Below, in pieces: positions 35,160 through 44,237 of a stretch of DNA of 64,000 nucleotides. The stretch comes from Salegentibacter salegens (GTDB lineage: Bacteria; Bacteroidota; Bacteroidia; Flavobacteriales; Flavobacteriaceae). The position numbers and the translations under genes were made by a program. Every line of letters starts with the position of its first letter. Positions within the stretch are counted from its first letter, which is position 1. Under the pieces are notes generated by a model. It searched no databases. It had not been told where the DNA came from and worked only from the letters and a program-made list of their open reading frames with translations. The DNA is taken from the NCBI RefSeq assembly GCF_900142975.1, contig NZ_LT670848.1:744001-808000 (forward strand), given 5' to 3'.

Positions 35160-37733
35160 ATGCACAGAGAACCAAAGCTAGAGCGTTTTAACGAAAGCGT
35201 ACTTTCAAAATATCAGGTTTATAACAGTATATTTTTAACGCTGCCTTTTGACGATATTAGTAAAACAGGATCCCTGCTGCCTCTTTTTCAGGAAATTTGT
35301 GAAGCGGGCTTTAAGGATAACAAAAATCCTTCAGAGATTATTGAGAGCTTCTTCAGTAAATACCAGGATGATCCTTCAGAAGAAAATCAAATCAGTTTAC
35401 TTTTCAGGTTTATTCAGTATATAGAAAGACAGGTAGTGCTTTTTGATGCTATAGAAGATGCATCTTTTCCTATAGTAAATAATATGGATGGCCGGGGAAC
35501 CCTTAGAAATGTAAAAGAGGAAGCCGAAGCTAAAGAGAAAACACCAGAGTTACGCGAGTATCTAAAGCGTTTTAACGTAAGGCCAACTTTAACCGCCCAC
35601 CCAACGCAGTTTTATCCGGGAGCCGTTTTAGGAATTATCACCGATTTGGATAAGGCTATTCAAAAGAATGACATTACGCTTATTAAAAAATTGCTGGCTC
35701 AACTTGGGAAAACCCCGTTTTTCAAAAAAGAGAAACCAACCCCTTACGATGAAGCCGTAAGTTTAATCTGGTATTTTGAAAATGTTTTTTACCAAAGCGT
35801 AAGTAAGATTTATAATTATATTCAACAAAATATTTTTGATGGCGAAGATATTGGCAACCAGGTAATCAACTTAGGATTCTGGCCAGGGGGAGACCGTGAT
35901 GGAAACCCGTTTGTAACTACTGAAATTACGTTGAAAGTAGCGCAAAGGTTAAGAAGCACTATTTTGATGAATTACTATCGCGACATTAGAAAACTTAAAA
36001 GAAGAGTAACTTTTAGCGAGGTAGATGCAATTATCGCTGAAATGGAAACTCCGCTTTATCAAAGTGCGATTTCTAAAACAGGAAAGATTAAAATGTCACT
36101 TGAAGACTTTAAGTCTAAACTACACCAGATTAAGGATATAGTAGAAGAAAAGCACCAGGGCTTATTTGTTGAAGAGATTGATGATCTTATCAATAAAGTA
36201 AATATTTTTGGATATCATTTTGCAACCTTAGATATTCGCCAGGATTCCGGAAAACACGACGAGGTGTTGAAAGAAATTATAAAAACCCAGCCCGATTTAT
36301 TACCTAAAGACTATGCTTCACTTTCTAACGAAGAACAAATAGAAGCGCTCACAAAAGTTGAGGGGAATATAGATCCTGAAACTTATGAAGACGGTATCAC
36401 CAAATCTACGCTTTCCTCTATATATGCAATGCAGAAAATACAGGAGAAAAATGGCGAAAATGGTGCTAATAGGTATATAATTAGTCATAGTGAAGTACCG
36501 CAAAGTATTTTGGAACCATTTGCATTTTTAAAAATGTGTGGATGGAACAAACCAACGGTAGATATTATACCTCTTTTTGAAACGGTGCCCGATTTAAAAG
36601 CTTCTCCAGATGTAATGGAGACTTTATATAATAATCCTGTTTACCGTGAACATTTAAAAAGAAGAGGTGACAAGCAAACAATAATGCTTGGTTTTAGTGA
36701 CGGTACTAAAGATGGTGGTTATTTAATGGCTAACTGGAGTATTTATAAAGCCAAGGAAATGCTTACCGAAGTTTCCAGGAGGTATAACATAAAAGTTGTA
36801 TTCTTTGATGGTAGAGGAGGACCACCGGCTCGTGGAGGAGGAAAAACCCACCAATTCTATGCATCTTTAGGTTCCGGAATTGAAAATGAAGAAATCCAGT
36901 TAACTGTACAGGGGCAAACCATTAGTTCTAATTTTGGAACTCGTGATTCTTGTAGGTATAACCTGGAGCAATTGCTTAGTTCTGGGGTTTCTAACGAGAT
37001 ATTTAGCAAAGGAAAAAATCAGTTAACCGATGAGGATCGAGAAACAATGACGCGACTGGCTGAAATTAGCTATGAAACTTATACTAACTTTAAGCAGCAC
37101 GAAAAGTTTATCCCGTATTTGGAAAAAATGAGTACTTTAAAATATTACTCAAAAACCAATATTGGTAGTAGACCATCTAAAAGAAATAAAGATGCTAAGC
37201 TCAATTTAAACGATCTTAGGGCAATTCCATTTGTTGGAAGTTGGAGCCAGCTAAAGCAAAATGTGCCAGGATTTTTTGGAGTGGGTACCGCTTTAGAGAA
37301 GTTTGAGCAAGCTGGTGAATTTGATAAAGTTCAACAGCTTTATAACAATTCTGTTTTCTTTAAAACTTTATTAGAGAATTCTATGATGAGCCTTACCAAA
37401 TCTTTCTTCGCGCTAACCGCTTATATGGAGCAGGATAAGGAATTTGGTGAATTCTGGAAGATAATTTATGCAGAATATAAACGTAGCCACGCCATGCTTT
37501 TAAAAGTAACCGGATATGATCAACTTATGGAAAATCAGCCGGCAGGAAGAGCATCAATTCAGGCACGTGAGCGAATTGTTTTACCATTGTTAACCATTCA
37601 GCAGCACGCGCTTAGAAAAGTTCAGGAACTTCAGGAACAGGGTCATAGTGCCGAGAAAATGCTTGAAGTTTACGAAAAAATGGTAACGCGTTCCCTTTAT
37701 GGGAATATTAACGCAAGTAGAAATTCTGCTTAA
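35160..37733 (+). CDS. ppc: Phosphoenolpyruvate carboxylase, divergent Bacteroidota type
   Basis: 857 aa from the ATG at 35160 (an ATG at 35103 lies inside the previous terminator). Carboxylates PEP to oxaloacetate to refill the TCA cycle. The first catalytic block is FNVRPTLTAHPTQFYPG with the essential His; the second is GFWPGGDRDGNPFVTTE; LGFSDGTKDGGYLMANW corresponds to the usual GYSDSAKDAG block; DGRGGPPARGGGKTH replaces the standard HGRGGTVGRGGGP. These substitutions keep the arginines and glycines, so activity is expected, while allosteric behaviour may differ. The end RSLYGNINASRNSA replaces the canonical NTG terminus. Confidence 0.9.
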   Translation: MHREPKLERFNESVLSKYQVYNSIFLTLPFDDISKTGSLLPLFQEICEAGFKDNKNPSEIIESFFSKYQDDPSEENQISLLFRFIQYIERQVVLFDAIEDASFPIVNNMDGRGTLRNVKEEAEAKEKTPELREYLKRFNVRPTLTAHPTQFYPGAVLGIITDLDKAIQKNDITLIKKLLAQLGKTPFFKKEKPTPYDEAVSLIWYFENVFYQSVSKIYNYIQQNIFDGEDIGNQVINLGFWPGGDRDGNPFVTTEITLKVAQRLRSTILMNYYRDIRKLKRRVTFSEVDAIIAEMETPLYQSAISKTGKIKMSLEDFKSKLHQIKDIVEEKHQGLFVEEIDDLINKVNIFGYHFATLDIRQDSGKHDEVLKEIIKTQPDLLPKDYASLSNEEQIEALTKVEGNIDPETYEDGITKSTLSSIYAMQKIQEKNGENGANRYIISHSEVPQSILEPFAFLKMCGWNKPTVDIIPLFETVPDLKASPDVMETLYNNPVYREHLKRRGDKQTIMLGFSDGTKDGGYLMANWSIYKAKEMLTEVSRRYNIKVVFFDGRGGPPARGGGKTHQFYASLGSGIENEEIQLTVQGQTISSNFGTRDSCRYNLEQLLSSGVSNEIFSKGKNQLTDEDRETMTRLAEISYETYTNFKQHEKFIPYLEKMSTLKYYSKTNIGSRPSKRNKDAKLNLNDLRAIPFVGSWSQLKQNVPGFFGVGTALEKFEQAGEFDKVQQLYNNSVFFKTLLENSMMSLTKSFFALTAYMEQDKEFGEFWKIIYAEYKRSHAMLLKVTGYDQLMENQPAGRASIQARERIVLPLLTIQQHALRKVQELQEQGHSAEKMLEVYEKMVTRSLYGNINASRNSA

Positions 37734-37734
37734 A

Positions 37735-38259
37735 ATGATAGCAAAAAACCTAAATTCTAACGAGTACAATGCGTACTACGATAGATATTTACAGAAAATC
37801 CCCGGCAATTTAGAGCTGGGGATTTTACTTCTGGAAAACAGGGAAGAGTTCCTTGGCTTATTAGATAAAATGAAACCAGAGGACCTTAGTTACAGTTATG
37901 CTGAAGGTAAATGGACTATAGCTGAAGTAATTCAGCATATTATAGATGTAGAACGTATTTTTCAATATAGATCACTTACCCTCGCAAGAGAACCAGGAAT
38001 TAAATTACCCGGCTTTGATCACGAGGCCTATGTTCCTGCCAGTACTGCTAAAAACCGAAGTTTAAAAAGTCTTAAAAAGGAGTTCAAGGCAGTAAGGAAT
38101 GCAGGGATTACCCTTTATCAGAGTTTTTCTAAAGAAATGTTAGAAAGCCAGGGATTTGTGAGTGGAAGTTCTACGAGTTGCAGGGCTTTAGGCTTTATAA
38201 CCGCCGGGCATACCAAACATCATATTGAAATTTTTAAAGAGAAGTATCATATTATATGA
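37735..38259 (+). CDS. DinB-family protein
   Basis: 174 aa from the ATG at 37735, which comes one base after the ppc stop; an earlier ATG at 37699 overlaps ppc and is not family-like. Four-helix DinB/YfiT fold with metal-binding His candidates in WTIAEVIQHIIDVERIFQYR and AGHTKHHIEIFKEKY. Members are putative metal-dependent thiol transferases or detoxification proteins. It overlaps the next gene by 4 bases (ATGA). The ppc-dinB-yihY order suggests one transcript. Confidence 0.88.
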   Translation: MIAKNLNSNEYNAYYDRYLQKIPGNLELGILLLENREEFLGLLDKMKPEDLSYSYAEGKWTIAEVIQHIIDVERIFQYRSLTLAREPGIKLPGFDHEAYVPASTAKNRSLKSLKKEFKAVRNAGITLYQSFSKEMLESQGFVSGSSTSCRALGFITAGHTKHHIEIFKEKYHII

Positions 38260-39266
38260 ATTTCTTTAAAACCACCTGGTCACTCTTTAAGCAAGCTTAT
38301 ATAAGCTGGAATAGGAACGAACCCTATGCGCGTAGTGCTACTATAGCTTACTATGCTTTGTTTTCTTTACCTTCTTTATTAATAATTGTTGTGACCATTG
38401 CAGGTTATTTTTTTGAACAGAAAGCCGTGCAGGGAAGGCTGACTTCTGAAATTAGTGGTTTTGTAGGGCAGGAGCCTGCAGATGCTATAGAAAATATGAT
38501 TGCCAGTGCCGCCCTGGCTACAGAGTCTACCTGGGCCATTATATTTGGGATAGGAATGTTGCTTTTTGGTGCTACCGGAGTGTTTTTTCAGCTTAAAATG
38601 GCAATGAATAATATTTGGAATGTAGCAGCTAAACAAACAAATTTCCTAAGAATTTTATTAGATCGACTTATTTCTTTCGGAATGGTAATGGTAATAGGTC
38701 TTTTACTTTTGCTCTCTCTGGTTATTTCGGCATTGATTCGTATTTTAAAGGATGAAATTGAGCAATATGCTCCCAATGTAACAGAATTTATGGTTGATGT
38801 CGCAAATTTCGGTATCTCATTTCTTGTTATAACTACTTTGTTTGCCGCTATATTTAAGTTACTTCCTGATATTAAATTACGCTGGAGAATCACTTATGTG
38901 GGAGCCGGGCTTACCACCGTTTTATTTCTGGTTGGGGAAGCCTTAATTAGTTTTTACTTCGGTAAAAGTGAACCGGCATCGGTATACGGCGGGGCTTCTT
39001 CGGTAGTACTAATTCTACTTTGGGTTTATTATACCTGTCTAATTTTATTTTTTGGTGCCGAATTTACCGTGCAATACGCCCTGCTTAAGAATGAACGAGT
39101 AGTGCCCAATAAATATGGAGAACCGGCAATTTACCAGGAACTGGAGAAATTGCAACAAAAGCGTACCCAATTAGAAGAAGAAAAGGAAATTATAGATACG
39201 CTTAAAAATAATATGAATTGGGAGAAAAACCGGGAGAAAGATCAAAAGACGAAGAATAAGAAATAG
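38256..39266 (+). CDS. YihY/BrkB family membrane protein (second of two)
   Basis: 336 aa. Six membrane segments with family motifs RSATIAYYALFSLPSLLIIVV (read in two parts), FGATGVFFQLKMAMNNIWNV, LPDIKLRWRITYVGAG and the C-terminal YGGASSVVLILLWVYYTCLI. It has a charged cytoplasmic tail of about 50 residues that may form a coiled coil (ELEKLQQKRTQLEEEKEI). Overlaps dinB by 4 bases, so translation is coupled. Inner membrane, role unresolved. The tail distinguishes it from the copy at 9.7 kb. Confidence 0.9.
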   Translation: MNFFKTTWSLFKQAYISWNRNEPYARSATIAYYALFSLPSLLIIVVTIAGYFFEQKAVQGRLTSEISGFVGQEPADAIENMIASAALATESTWAIIFGIGMLLFGATGVFFQLKMAMNNIWNVAAKQTNFLRILLDRLISFGMVMVIGLLLLLSLVISALIRILKDEIEQYAPNVTEFMVDVANFGISFLVITTLFAAIFKLLPDIKLRWRITYVGAGLTTVLFLVGEALISFYFGKSEPASVYGGASSVVLILLWVYYTCLILFFGAEFTVQYALLKNERVVPNKYGEPAIYQELEKLQQKRTQLEEEKEIIDTLKNNMNWEKNREKDQKTKNKK

Positions 39267-39362
39267 TCTCATTTTAAATAGTTTTAAGAGAATTAATAAA
39301 GTTTAACTTTAAACAGCTTTTCTTTTATAAAGACCTTAGCACACTCTCCCTTAAACATATTT

Positions 39363-39370
39363 TATCTTTG
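39363..39370 (+). promoter_or_regulatory. -7 box of the DJ-1/PfpI gene
   Basis: TATCTTTG, 26 bases before the ATG at 39397, an exact TAnnTTTG. No well-placed TTTG upstream. Confidence 0.45.
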
Positions 39371-39396
39371 AATGAACCAAAAAAGAAGATGAAATT

Positions 39397-39945
39397 ATGG
39401 AAAAGAGAATAGCAATTTTAGCTACAAACGGATTCGAAAAGAGTGAATTGTTTTCACCAAAAGAGGCCCTGGAAAATGAAGGCTTTAAAGTAGATATTAT
39501 TAGCCTGGAAAAAGGCAAAATTAAGGGCTGGGAAGGAACTGACTGGTCTGGAGAAATAGAAGTTGATCGCACCGTAAAAGAGGTAAGCGCTAAAGAATAT
39601 AACGCTTTAGTACTTCCCGGTGGAGTGATTAACCCAGATCAATTGAGAAGAAACGAAGATGTTCTTGTATTTGTACGTGACTTCTTTAAGCAAAGTAAGC
39701 CTGTAGGCGCTATATGCCACGCAGCCTGGACTTTAATTAATGCTGAAGTTGTAGAAGGTAGAACAATGACTTCTTTTAACTCTATCAAAAAAGACCTGGA
39801 AAACGCAGGAGCACTTTGGGTAGATAAAGAAGTAGTTGTAGATGAAGCTTTCGTTACTTCAAGAAATCCTGACGATCTACCGGCATTTAATGCTAAAATG
39901 ATCGAGGAAATTAAAGAAGGTAAACACGATTTACAACATGCATAA
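39397..39945 (+). CDS. DJ-1/PfpI-family class I glutamine amidotransferase-like protein
   Basis: 182 aa, one domain. The nucleophile elbow is GAICHAAWTL with the reactive Cys followed by His; the acidic partner lies in TNGFEKSELFSPKEAL near the N-terminus; ALVLPGGVINPDQLR is typical of the PfpI branch. Relatives include proteases, deglycases and stress proteins. Single-gene transcript, cytoplasmic. Immediately followed by repeat element B, which could provide the transcript end. Confidence 0.92.
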   Translation: MEKRIAILATNGFEKSELFSPKEALENEGFKVDIISLEKGKIKGWEGTDWSGEIEVDRTVKEVSAKEYNALVLPGGVINPDQLRRNEDVLVFVRDFFKQSKPVGAICHAAWTLINAEVVEGRTMTSFNSIKKDLENAGALWVDKEVVVDEAFVTSRNPDDLPAFNAKMIEEIKEGKHDLQHA

Positions 39946-39976
39946 TTGTCTTTTGAACTAAAGATATTAGAAATTA

Positions 39977-40110
39977 AAAGAGGTTGTCTGAAAATATTAG
40001 TTTCGTCAAGCTGAACTCGTTTCAGTTTCTAACATGTTTTGATTATCAACATTTTAGATCCTGAAATAAATTCAGGATGACGATTTTAAAACTTTTCAGG
40101 CAACCTCTTT
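39977..40110 (+). repeat. Repeat element B, copy 1 (MITE-like, 134 bp)
   Basis: Terminal inverted repeats of 18 bases (39977-39994 against 40093-40110, 17 of 18 paired). Inside are two hairpins: CTGAA...TTCAG near 40011-40025 and ATCCTGAA-ATAAA-TTCAGGAT near 40058-40078. Whole element could fold as a three-way junction. A sister copy in the same orientation is at 44915-45050. No open frame. Confidence 0.8.
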
Positions 40111-40132
40111 AATATTATAATTTGACAGTCTT

Positions 40133-41422
40133 TTAGGCTTTTTGAAGTTCTGCGGCTACCGCATCAACTTCATCCATTACTCTTAGTAAATTTTCTCCCC
40201 AAAGTTTCGCAATTTCGGCTTCGGTATAACCGCGTTTTACCAATTCTATAGTAATATTTAAAGTTTCTGAAGCATCCTGCCAGCCGTCAATACCGCCGCC
40301 GCCATCAAAATCTGAACTTATGCCCACGTGTTCAATTCCTATAAGATCTATCATATAATCTATATGGTCTACAAAATCTGAAACTCCTACGGGTTCAATT
40401 TCTTCTTTTAGTAATTCAACTTCAGGAGCAGCCGCTGAACGTACTTTTTGAAAATCGGCATAATAAGCATTTCTATCTTCGTTGCTTAAAGCCCTTACAG
40501 AATCACGAGGTAAAACCTCTAAACTCATTTCTTCAGCTTTTTTCTCATAAACTTTAGAGCTAGCCTCATTAAAAGCCTGGGTTTTTTGAGTATTTACATA
40601 AGCACTAAACGCAACGGTTTGAACAACCCCGCCGTGTTCTTTAAAAAGCAGTAAAAGCTCATCATCTAAATTTCGACTATGGTTGCAAAGTTCGCGAGCA
40701 GAGGAGTGGGAGGCGATAAGCGGCGCTTTAGAAAGCTCAAACATTTGTTTAATGGCTTCTTTAGAAGGGTGTGAAACATCTATCATCATTCCCAGGCGGT
40801 TCATTTCAGTAATCACTTCTTTTCCTATATCACTAAGTCCGTTATGCAGCCATTCGTCATTTTCTTCACCGGTGTTAGAATCGCTCAACTGGCTATGGCC
40901 CTGATGCGCAAGTGACATATACCTGGCGCCTAGATTATAAAATTTTTCAACATTCTTAATATCCTTTCCGATAGAATATCCGTTTTCAACCCCAATCATT
41001 GCTACTTTTTTATCTTCAGAAATTAATTTTCTTACTTCTTCAGAATTTGTAGCTAATCCTATTTTATTTGGAGCAAAATCTTCTACCAGTTTATGGATCG
41101 CATCAAATTTGCTCATCGCATTTCCATATGCATTTTTAAATCCTTCATCGGTAAGTTCATCCTGGCCGGTATACACAATAAACCATGCAACATCAAGTCC
41201 GCCGGCTTCCATTTTTGGTAGTGTTACCTGATTTTCCAGGTCCATTGTATAATTTCTTTCTTCAGTGAAATTATTGATATTAATATCAGCGTGAGTATCT
41301 ATGGTAATTACGTTTTCGTGAATTTCTTTTGCTTTTTCAAGTAAAGCTTCATCGCTGTTTTGTTGGGCCAGTACAAGATTTCCCGTAAAAATTAGCGCAA
41401 GGCTAAGAAGATTTAATTTCAT
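40133..41422 (-). CDS. Membrane dipeptidase, peptidase family M19
   Basis: 429 aa from the ATG at 41422, which gives a signal peptide (KLNLLSLALIFTGNLVLAQ); an earlier ATG at 41491 adds 23 atypical residues. Zinc motif in ITIDTHADI (H-x-D), VGVENG-like IGVENGYSI with bridging Glu, DVSHPSKEAIKQM, IASHSSARELCNH and GISSDFDGGGG with the base Asp all match renal dipeptidase relatives. Expected in the periplasm, hydrolysing dipeptides including those with D-residues. It sits convergently to repeat B and divergently from the ligase operon; a functional link with that operon is possible. Confidence 0.9.
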   Translation of the reverse strand: MKLNLLSLALIFTGNLVLAQQNSDEALLEKAKEIHENVITIDTHADININNFTEERNYTMDLENQVTLPKMEAGGLDVAWFIVYTGQDELTDEGFKNAYGNAMSKFDAIHKLVEDFAPNKIGLATNSEEVRKLISEDKKVAMIGVENGYSIGKDIKNVEKFYNLGARYMSLAHQGHSQLSDSNTGEENDEWLHNGLSDIGKEVITEMNRLGMMIDVSHPSKEAIKQMFELSKAPLIASHSSARELCNHSRNLDDELLLLFKEHGGVVQTVAFSAYVNTQKTQAFNEASSKVYEKKAEEMSLEVLPRDSVRALSNEDRNAYYADFQKVRSAAAPEVELLKEEIEPVGVSDFVDHIDYMIDLIGIEHVGISSDFDGGGGIDGWQDASETLNITIELVKRGYTEAEIAKLWGENLLRVMDEVDAVAAELQKA

Positions 41423-41533
41423 ATATATTGTATTTCTTTTTATTGAAGCCCTGAAATTACTAATAAAAATTAAAGAAATAAATTGATTCACTTATTTTGA
41501 TAAATTTCATTAAAAACATATTCAATTTTCTCC

Positions 41534-41541
41534 TACATTTG
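41534..41541 (+). promoter_or_regulatory. Candidate -7 box for the RimK/GCS2 operon
   Basis: TACATTTG matches TAnnTTTG and lies 20 bases before the ATG at 41562. A partner -33 box is not evident. Confidence 0.4.
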
Positions 41542-41561
41542 GTAGAATTTTCAACTGCTCA

Positions 41562-43013
41562 ATGAATAAATATATAATAGTAAACCACCCTGAAAAGTGG
41601 AAGTTAAAACTGGCTAATGTAGAGATAATTTCAGCGCAATCTTATCTCACCAATCCTGGGTTTGCTAAGATTAAAAACGCGAGAATTTTTAACCTTTGCA
41701 AAGATTATTCTTATCAATCCAAAGGTTACTACGTGTCGCTTTTAGCTGAAGCTCGTGGCCATTTGGCAATTCCAACCGTAAAAAATATTGTTGATTTAAG
41801 GGAGCCGAAACTGGTGAAAATAGTTTCGGAAGAATTTGACGATTTAATGCAAACCAGCCTGAAAAGTATAAAATCTCAGGAATTTACCCTTAGCATCTAT
41901 TTTGGGCAAAACGTAGCCCAGAAATATAAAGATTTGAGCGCGATGTTTCACCGGCATTTTCAGATTCCTTTTTTGCGTATAAAATTCAATTATACCACTA
42001 AATGGAATATAAAAAGTATTAAAGCTATTTCTGAAGCCGAAATACCGGAAGATCATATAGAAAGTATGTATGAGTTTGCAGCGCAATATTTTGCCAAAAA
42101 ACGTTACGACACGCCGCGTACCAATACTGCAGAATTTGACCTAGCAATTTTAGTTCAGCCCGATGATCCCGCACCGCCAAGTAATGCCAAAGCATTAAAG
42201 AAATTTGTAGAAGTTGCTGAAAAAATGGATTTCTATGTAGAAATAGTTTCGCCAAAAGACCTATCGCGTCTATCTGCTTTTGATGCTTTGTTTATTCGGC
42301 AGAGTACCGAGGTGAATAATGAAGCTTATGCATTTGCCAGAAAAGCCCAGCAGGAAGGTATCGCAATTATAGATTATCCCGATGCAATTTTAAAATGTTG
42401 CAATAAGGTGTATATGGCCGAGGCTTTGGAAAATGCTAATATTCCTACTCCTAAAACGGTGATTATCCATAAAGAAAATATTGATAAGGTTTTAGAAATC
42501 ACCGGGCTGCCGGTAGTTTTAAAATCTCCAGATTCTACTTTTTCCTTCGGAGTAAAGAAAGCTACCACACCGGCTGAATACCAGGAATTGGTAACAATGA
42601 TGCTTAAAAAATCTGAATTGGTGATCGCCCAGGAATTTTTACCTTCAGAATATGATTGGCGAATAGGAATACTGGATAATAAACCCTTTTATGCTTGCCG
42701 CTATTATATGGCGAAAGGTCACTGGCAAATCTATAACTGGGATGCCAAAGAGAAAGACGACCAGGATGGAAATGCCGATTGTTTACCTATTGAAAAGGTG
42801 CCAAAAAAAATACTGGAAGTTGCTTTAAAATCGGCTAAATTAATGGGGAAGGGACTTTACGGTATTGATGTTAAAGAAGTAGGAGGAAAGGCCCTGGTAA
42901 TTGAAATTAATGATAACCCGAACATCGATTTTGGAGTGGAAGATGCCTATTATGGCGAGCAGGTGTACGTAGAAATTTTAGCGGCTTTAAAAAACCGACT
43001 GGTAAAGAAATAG
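41562..43013 (+). CDS. RimK-family ATP-grasp ligase with N-terminal extension
   Basis: 483 aa. An N-terminal domain of about 190 residues (VNHPEKWKLKLANVEIISAQ) typical of RimK family proteins outside Enterobacteria is followed by the ATP-grasp fold (about 200-480): NKVYMAEALENANIPTPKT, LPVVLKSPDSTFSFGVKKA, AQEFLPSEYDWRIGILDNK, and the Mg-binding GIDVKEVGGKALVIEINDNPNID. It should activate a carboxylate as acyl phosphate and couple it to an amine, as RimK adds Glu to protein S6. The next gene is a second amide ligase, 3 bases away, so a small-molecule or peptide product is more likely than S6. Confidence 0.9.
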   Translation: MNKYIIVNHPEKWKLKLANVEIISAQSYLTNPGFAKIKNARIFNLCKDYSYQSKGYYVSLLAEARGHLAIPTVKNIVDLREPKLVKIVSEEFDDLMQTSLKSIKSQEFTLSIYFGQNVAQKYKDLSAMFHRHFQIPFLRIKFNYTTKWNIKSIKAISEAEIPEDHIESMYEFAAQYFAKKRYDTPRTNTAEFDLAILVQPDDPAPPSNAKALKKFVEVAEKMDFYVEIVSPKDLSRLSAFDALFIRQSTEVNNEAYAFARKAQQEGIAIIDYPDAILKCCNKVYMAEALENANIPTPKTVIIHKENIDKVLEITGLPVVLKSPDSTFSFGVKKATTPAEYQELVTMMLKKSELVIAQEFLPSEYDWRIGILDNKPFYACRYYMAKGHWQIYNWDAKEKDDQDGNADCLPIEKVPKKILEVALKSAKLMGKGLYGIDVKEVGGKALVIEINDNPNIDFGVEDAYYGEQVYVEILAALKNRLVKK

Positions 43014-43016
43014 TTT

Positions 43017-44237
43017 ATGAAATATCATCTTTTTGAAGTTTTTGGAATTGAATTGGAATATATGCTTGTTGAGTCTTCCAGTTTTAAGGTGAATCCAATT
43101 GTAGACCAACTTTTTATTAGCAAAAATGGAGAAATAACCTCAGATATAGAAAATGGAGAAATTGAATGGAGCAATGAGCTGGTTGCGCACGTCGTAGAAC
43201 TAAAAACCAATGGACCAACTGGAGATGTAGAACATCTAGACCTTCTTTTTGCTGAAAATATTAAGGAAGTAAATAAATTATTGAAAGAAAAAAATAGCCG
43301 TCTTTTACCTTCGGCTGCACATCCCTTAATGAAGCCTGAAACTGAAACTGAGCTATGGAAACACAGTTCCAGTAAGATTTACGCGCTTTATAGCCGCATT
43401 TTTGATTGCAGCGGACACGGCTGGAGCAATGTGCAAAGTATGCACATTAACCTTCCGTTTTTTGATGATGTTGAGTTTGAAAAATTACACGCAGCAATAC
43501 GCTTGCTTTTGCCTATTATTCCTGCTTTAAGTGCGAGTTCTCCTATTTTTGAAGGAAAAGACACCGGTTTTAAAGATGCCAGAATGCATGTTTATAAAAC
43601 CAACCAAAAGGAAATTCCGGAGATGACGGGAAAAGTTATTCCAGAACAGGTTTTTTCTAAAGACGATTATTACAAAACCATTTTCGAACCGATTAACAAG
43701 GAAATAAAACCTCACGATACCGAAAATATCCTGGACCATCATTTTTTAAATTCCAGGGGAGCTATTGCAAGATTTGACCGAAATGCTATTGAAATTCGCG
43801 TGATAGACGTTCAGGAATGTCCAAAAGCCGATATGGCAATCGCTATTTTTATCATTGAATGTTTAAAATTGCTGGTTAGTGAAGATTTAATTTCTATTGA
43901 TGACCAGAAAAAATGGCACGAGAATGAACTTTTTGAGATTTTTGATGCCGTGATTAAAGATGCTGAAAATACCAGAATCACCAACAAAAAATACCTGAAA
44001 ATCTTCGGACTTTCACAAACAATAGAAATTAAAGAGATCTGGCGAATTTTATTTTCAAAAGTAAAAAGGAATATTGCACCAAAACATCAGGAAAGTATTA
44101 AGTTCTTATTGAATAACGGAAGTCTTTCTACCCGAATTTTAAAGGCGCTAAATGATGATTTTTCTGAACAAAATATTAAAAAAACCTATTTTAGGTTAGC
44201 CGATTGTCTTGAAGAAAATAAATTTTTTAAACCTTGA
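43017..44237 (+). CDS. GCS2-like carboxylate-amine ligase
   Basis: 406 aa, glutamate-cysteine ligase family 2 relative. Motifs: VFGIELEYMLVESSS at the start (metal-binding Glu pair), HVVELKTNGP, NVQSMHINLPF, ARFDRNAIEIRVIDVQECPKAD. These residues hold ATP-Mg and substrate in GCS2 enzymes such as YbdK. It begins 3 bases after the RimK stop and overlaps the next gene by 4 bases, so the three genes form a tight operon. The product should be a gamma-glutamyl or similar amide; the amine partner is unknown. Not a plain gamma-glutamylcysteine synthetase because no glutathione synthetase follows. Confidence 0.88.
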   Translation: MKYHLFEVFGIELEYMLVESSSFKVNPIVDQLFISKNGEITSDIENGEIEWSNELVAHVVELKTNGPTGDVEHLDLLFAENIKEVNKLLKEKNSRLLPSAAHPLMKPETETELWKHSSSKIYALYSRIFDCSGHGWSNVQSMHINLPFFDDVEFEKLHAAIRLLLPIIPALSASSPIFEGKDTGFKDARMHVYKTNQKEIPEMTGKVIPEQVFSKDDYYKTIFEPINKEIKPHDTENILDHHFLNSRGAIARFDRNAIEIRVIDVQECPKADMAIAIFIIECLKLLVSEDLISIDDQKKWHENELFEIFDAVIKDAENTRITNKKYLKIFGLSQTIEIKEIWRILFSKVKRNIAPKHQESIKFLLNNGSLSTRILKALNDDFSEQNIKKTYFRLADCLEENKFFKP

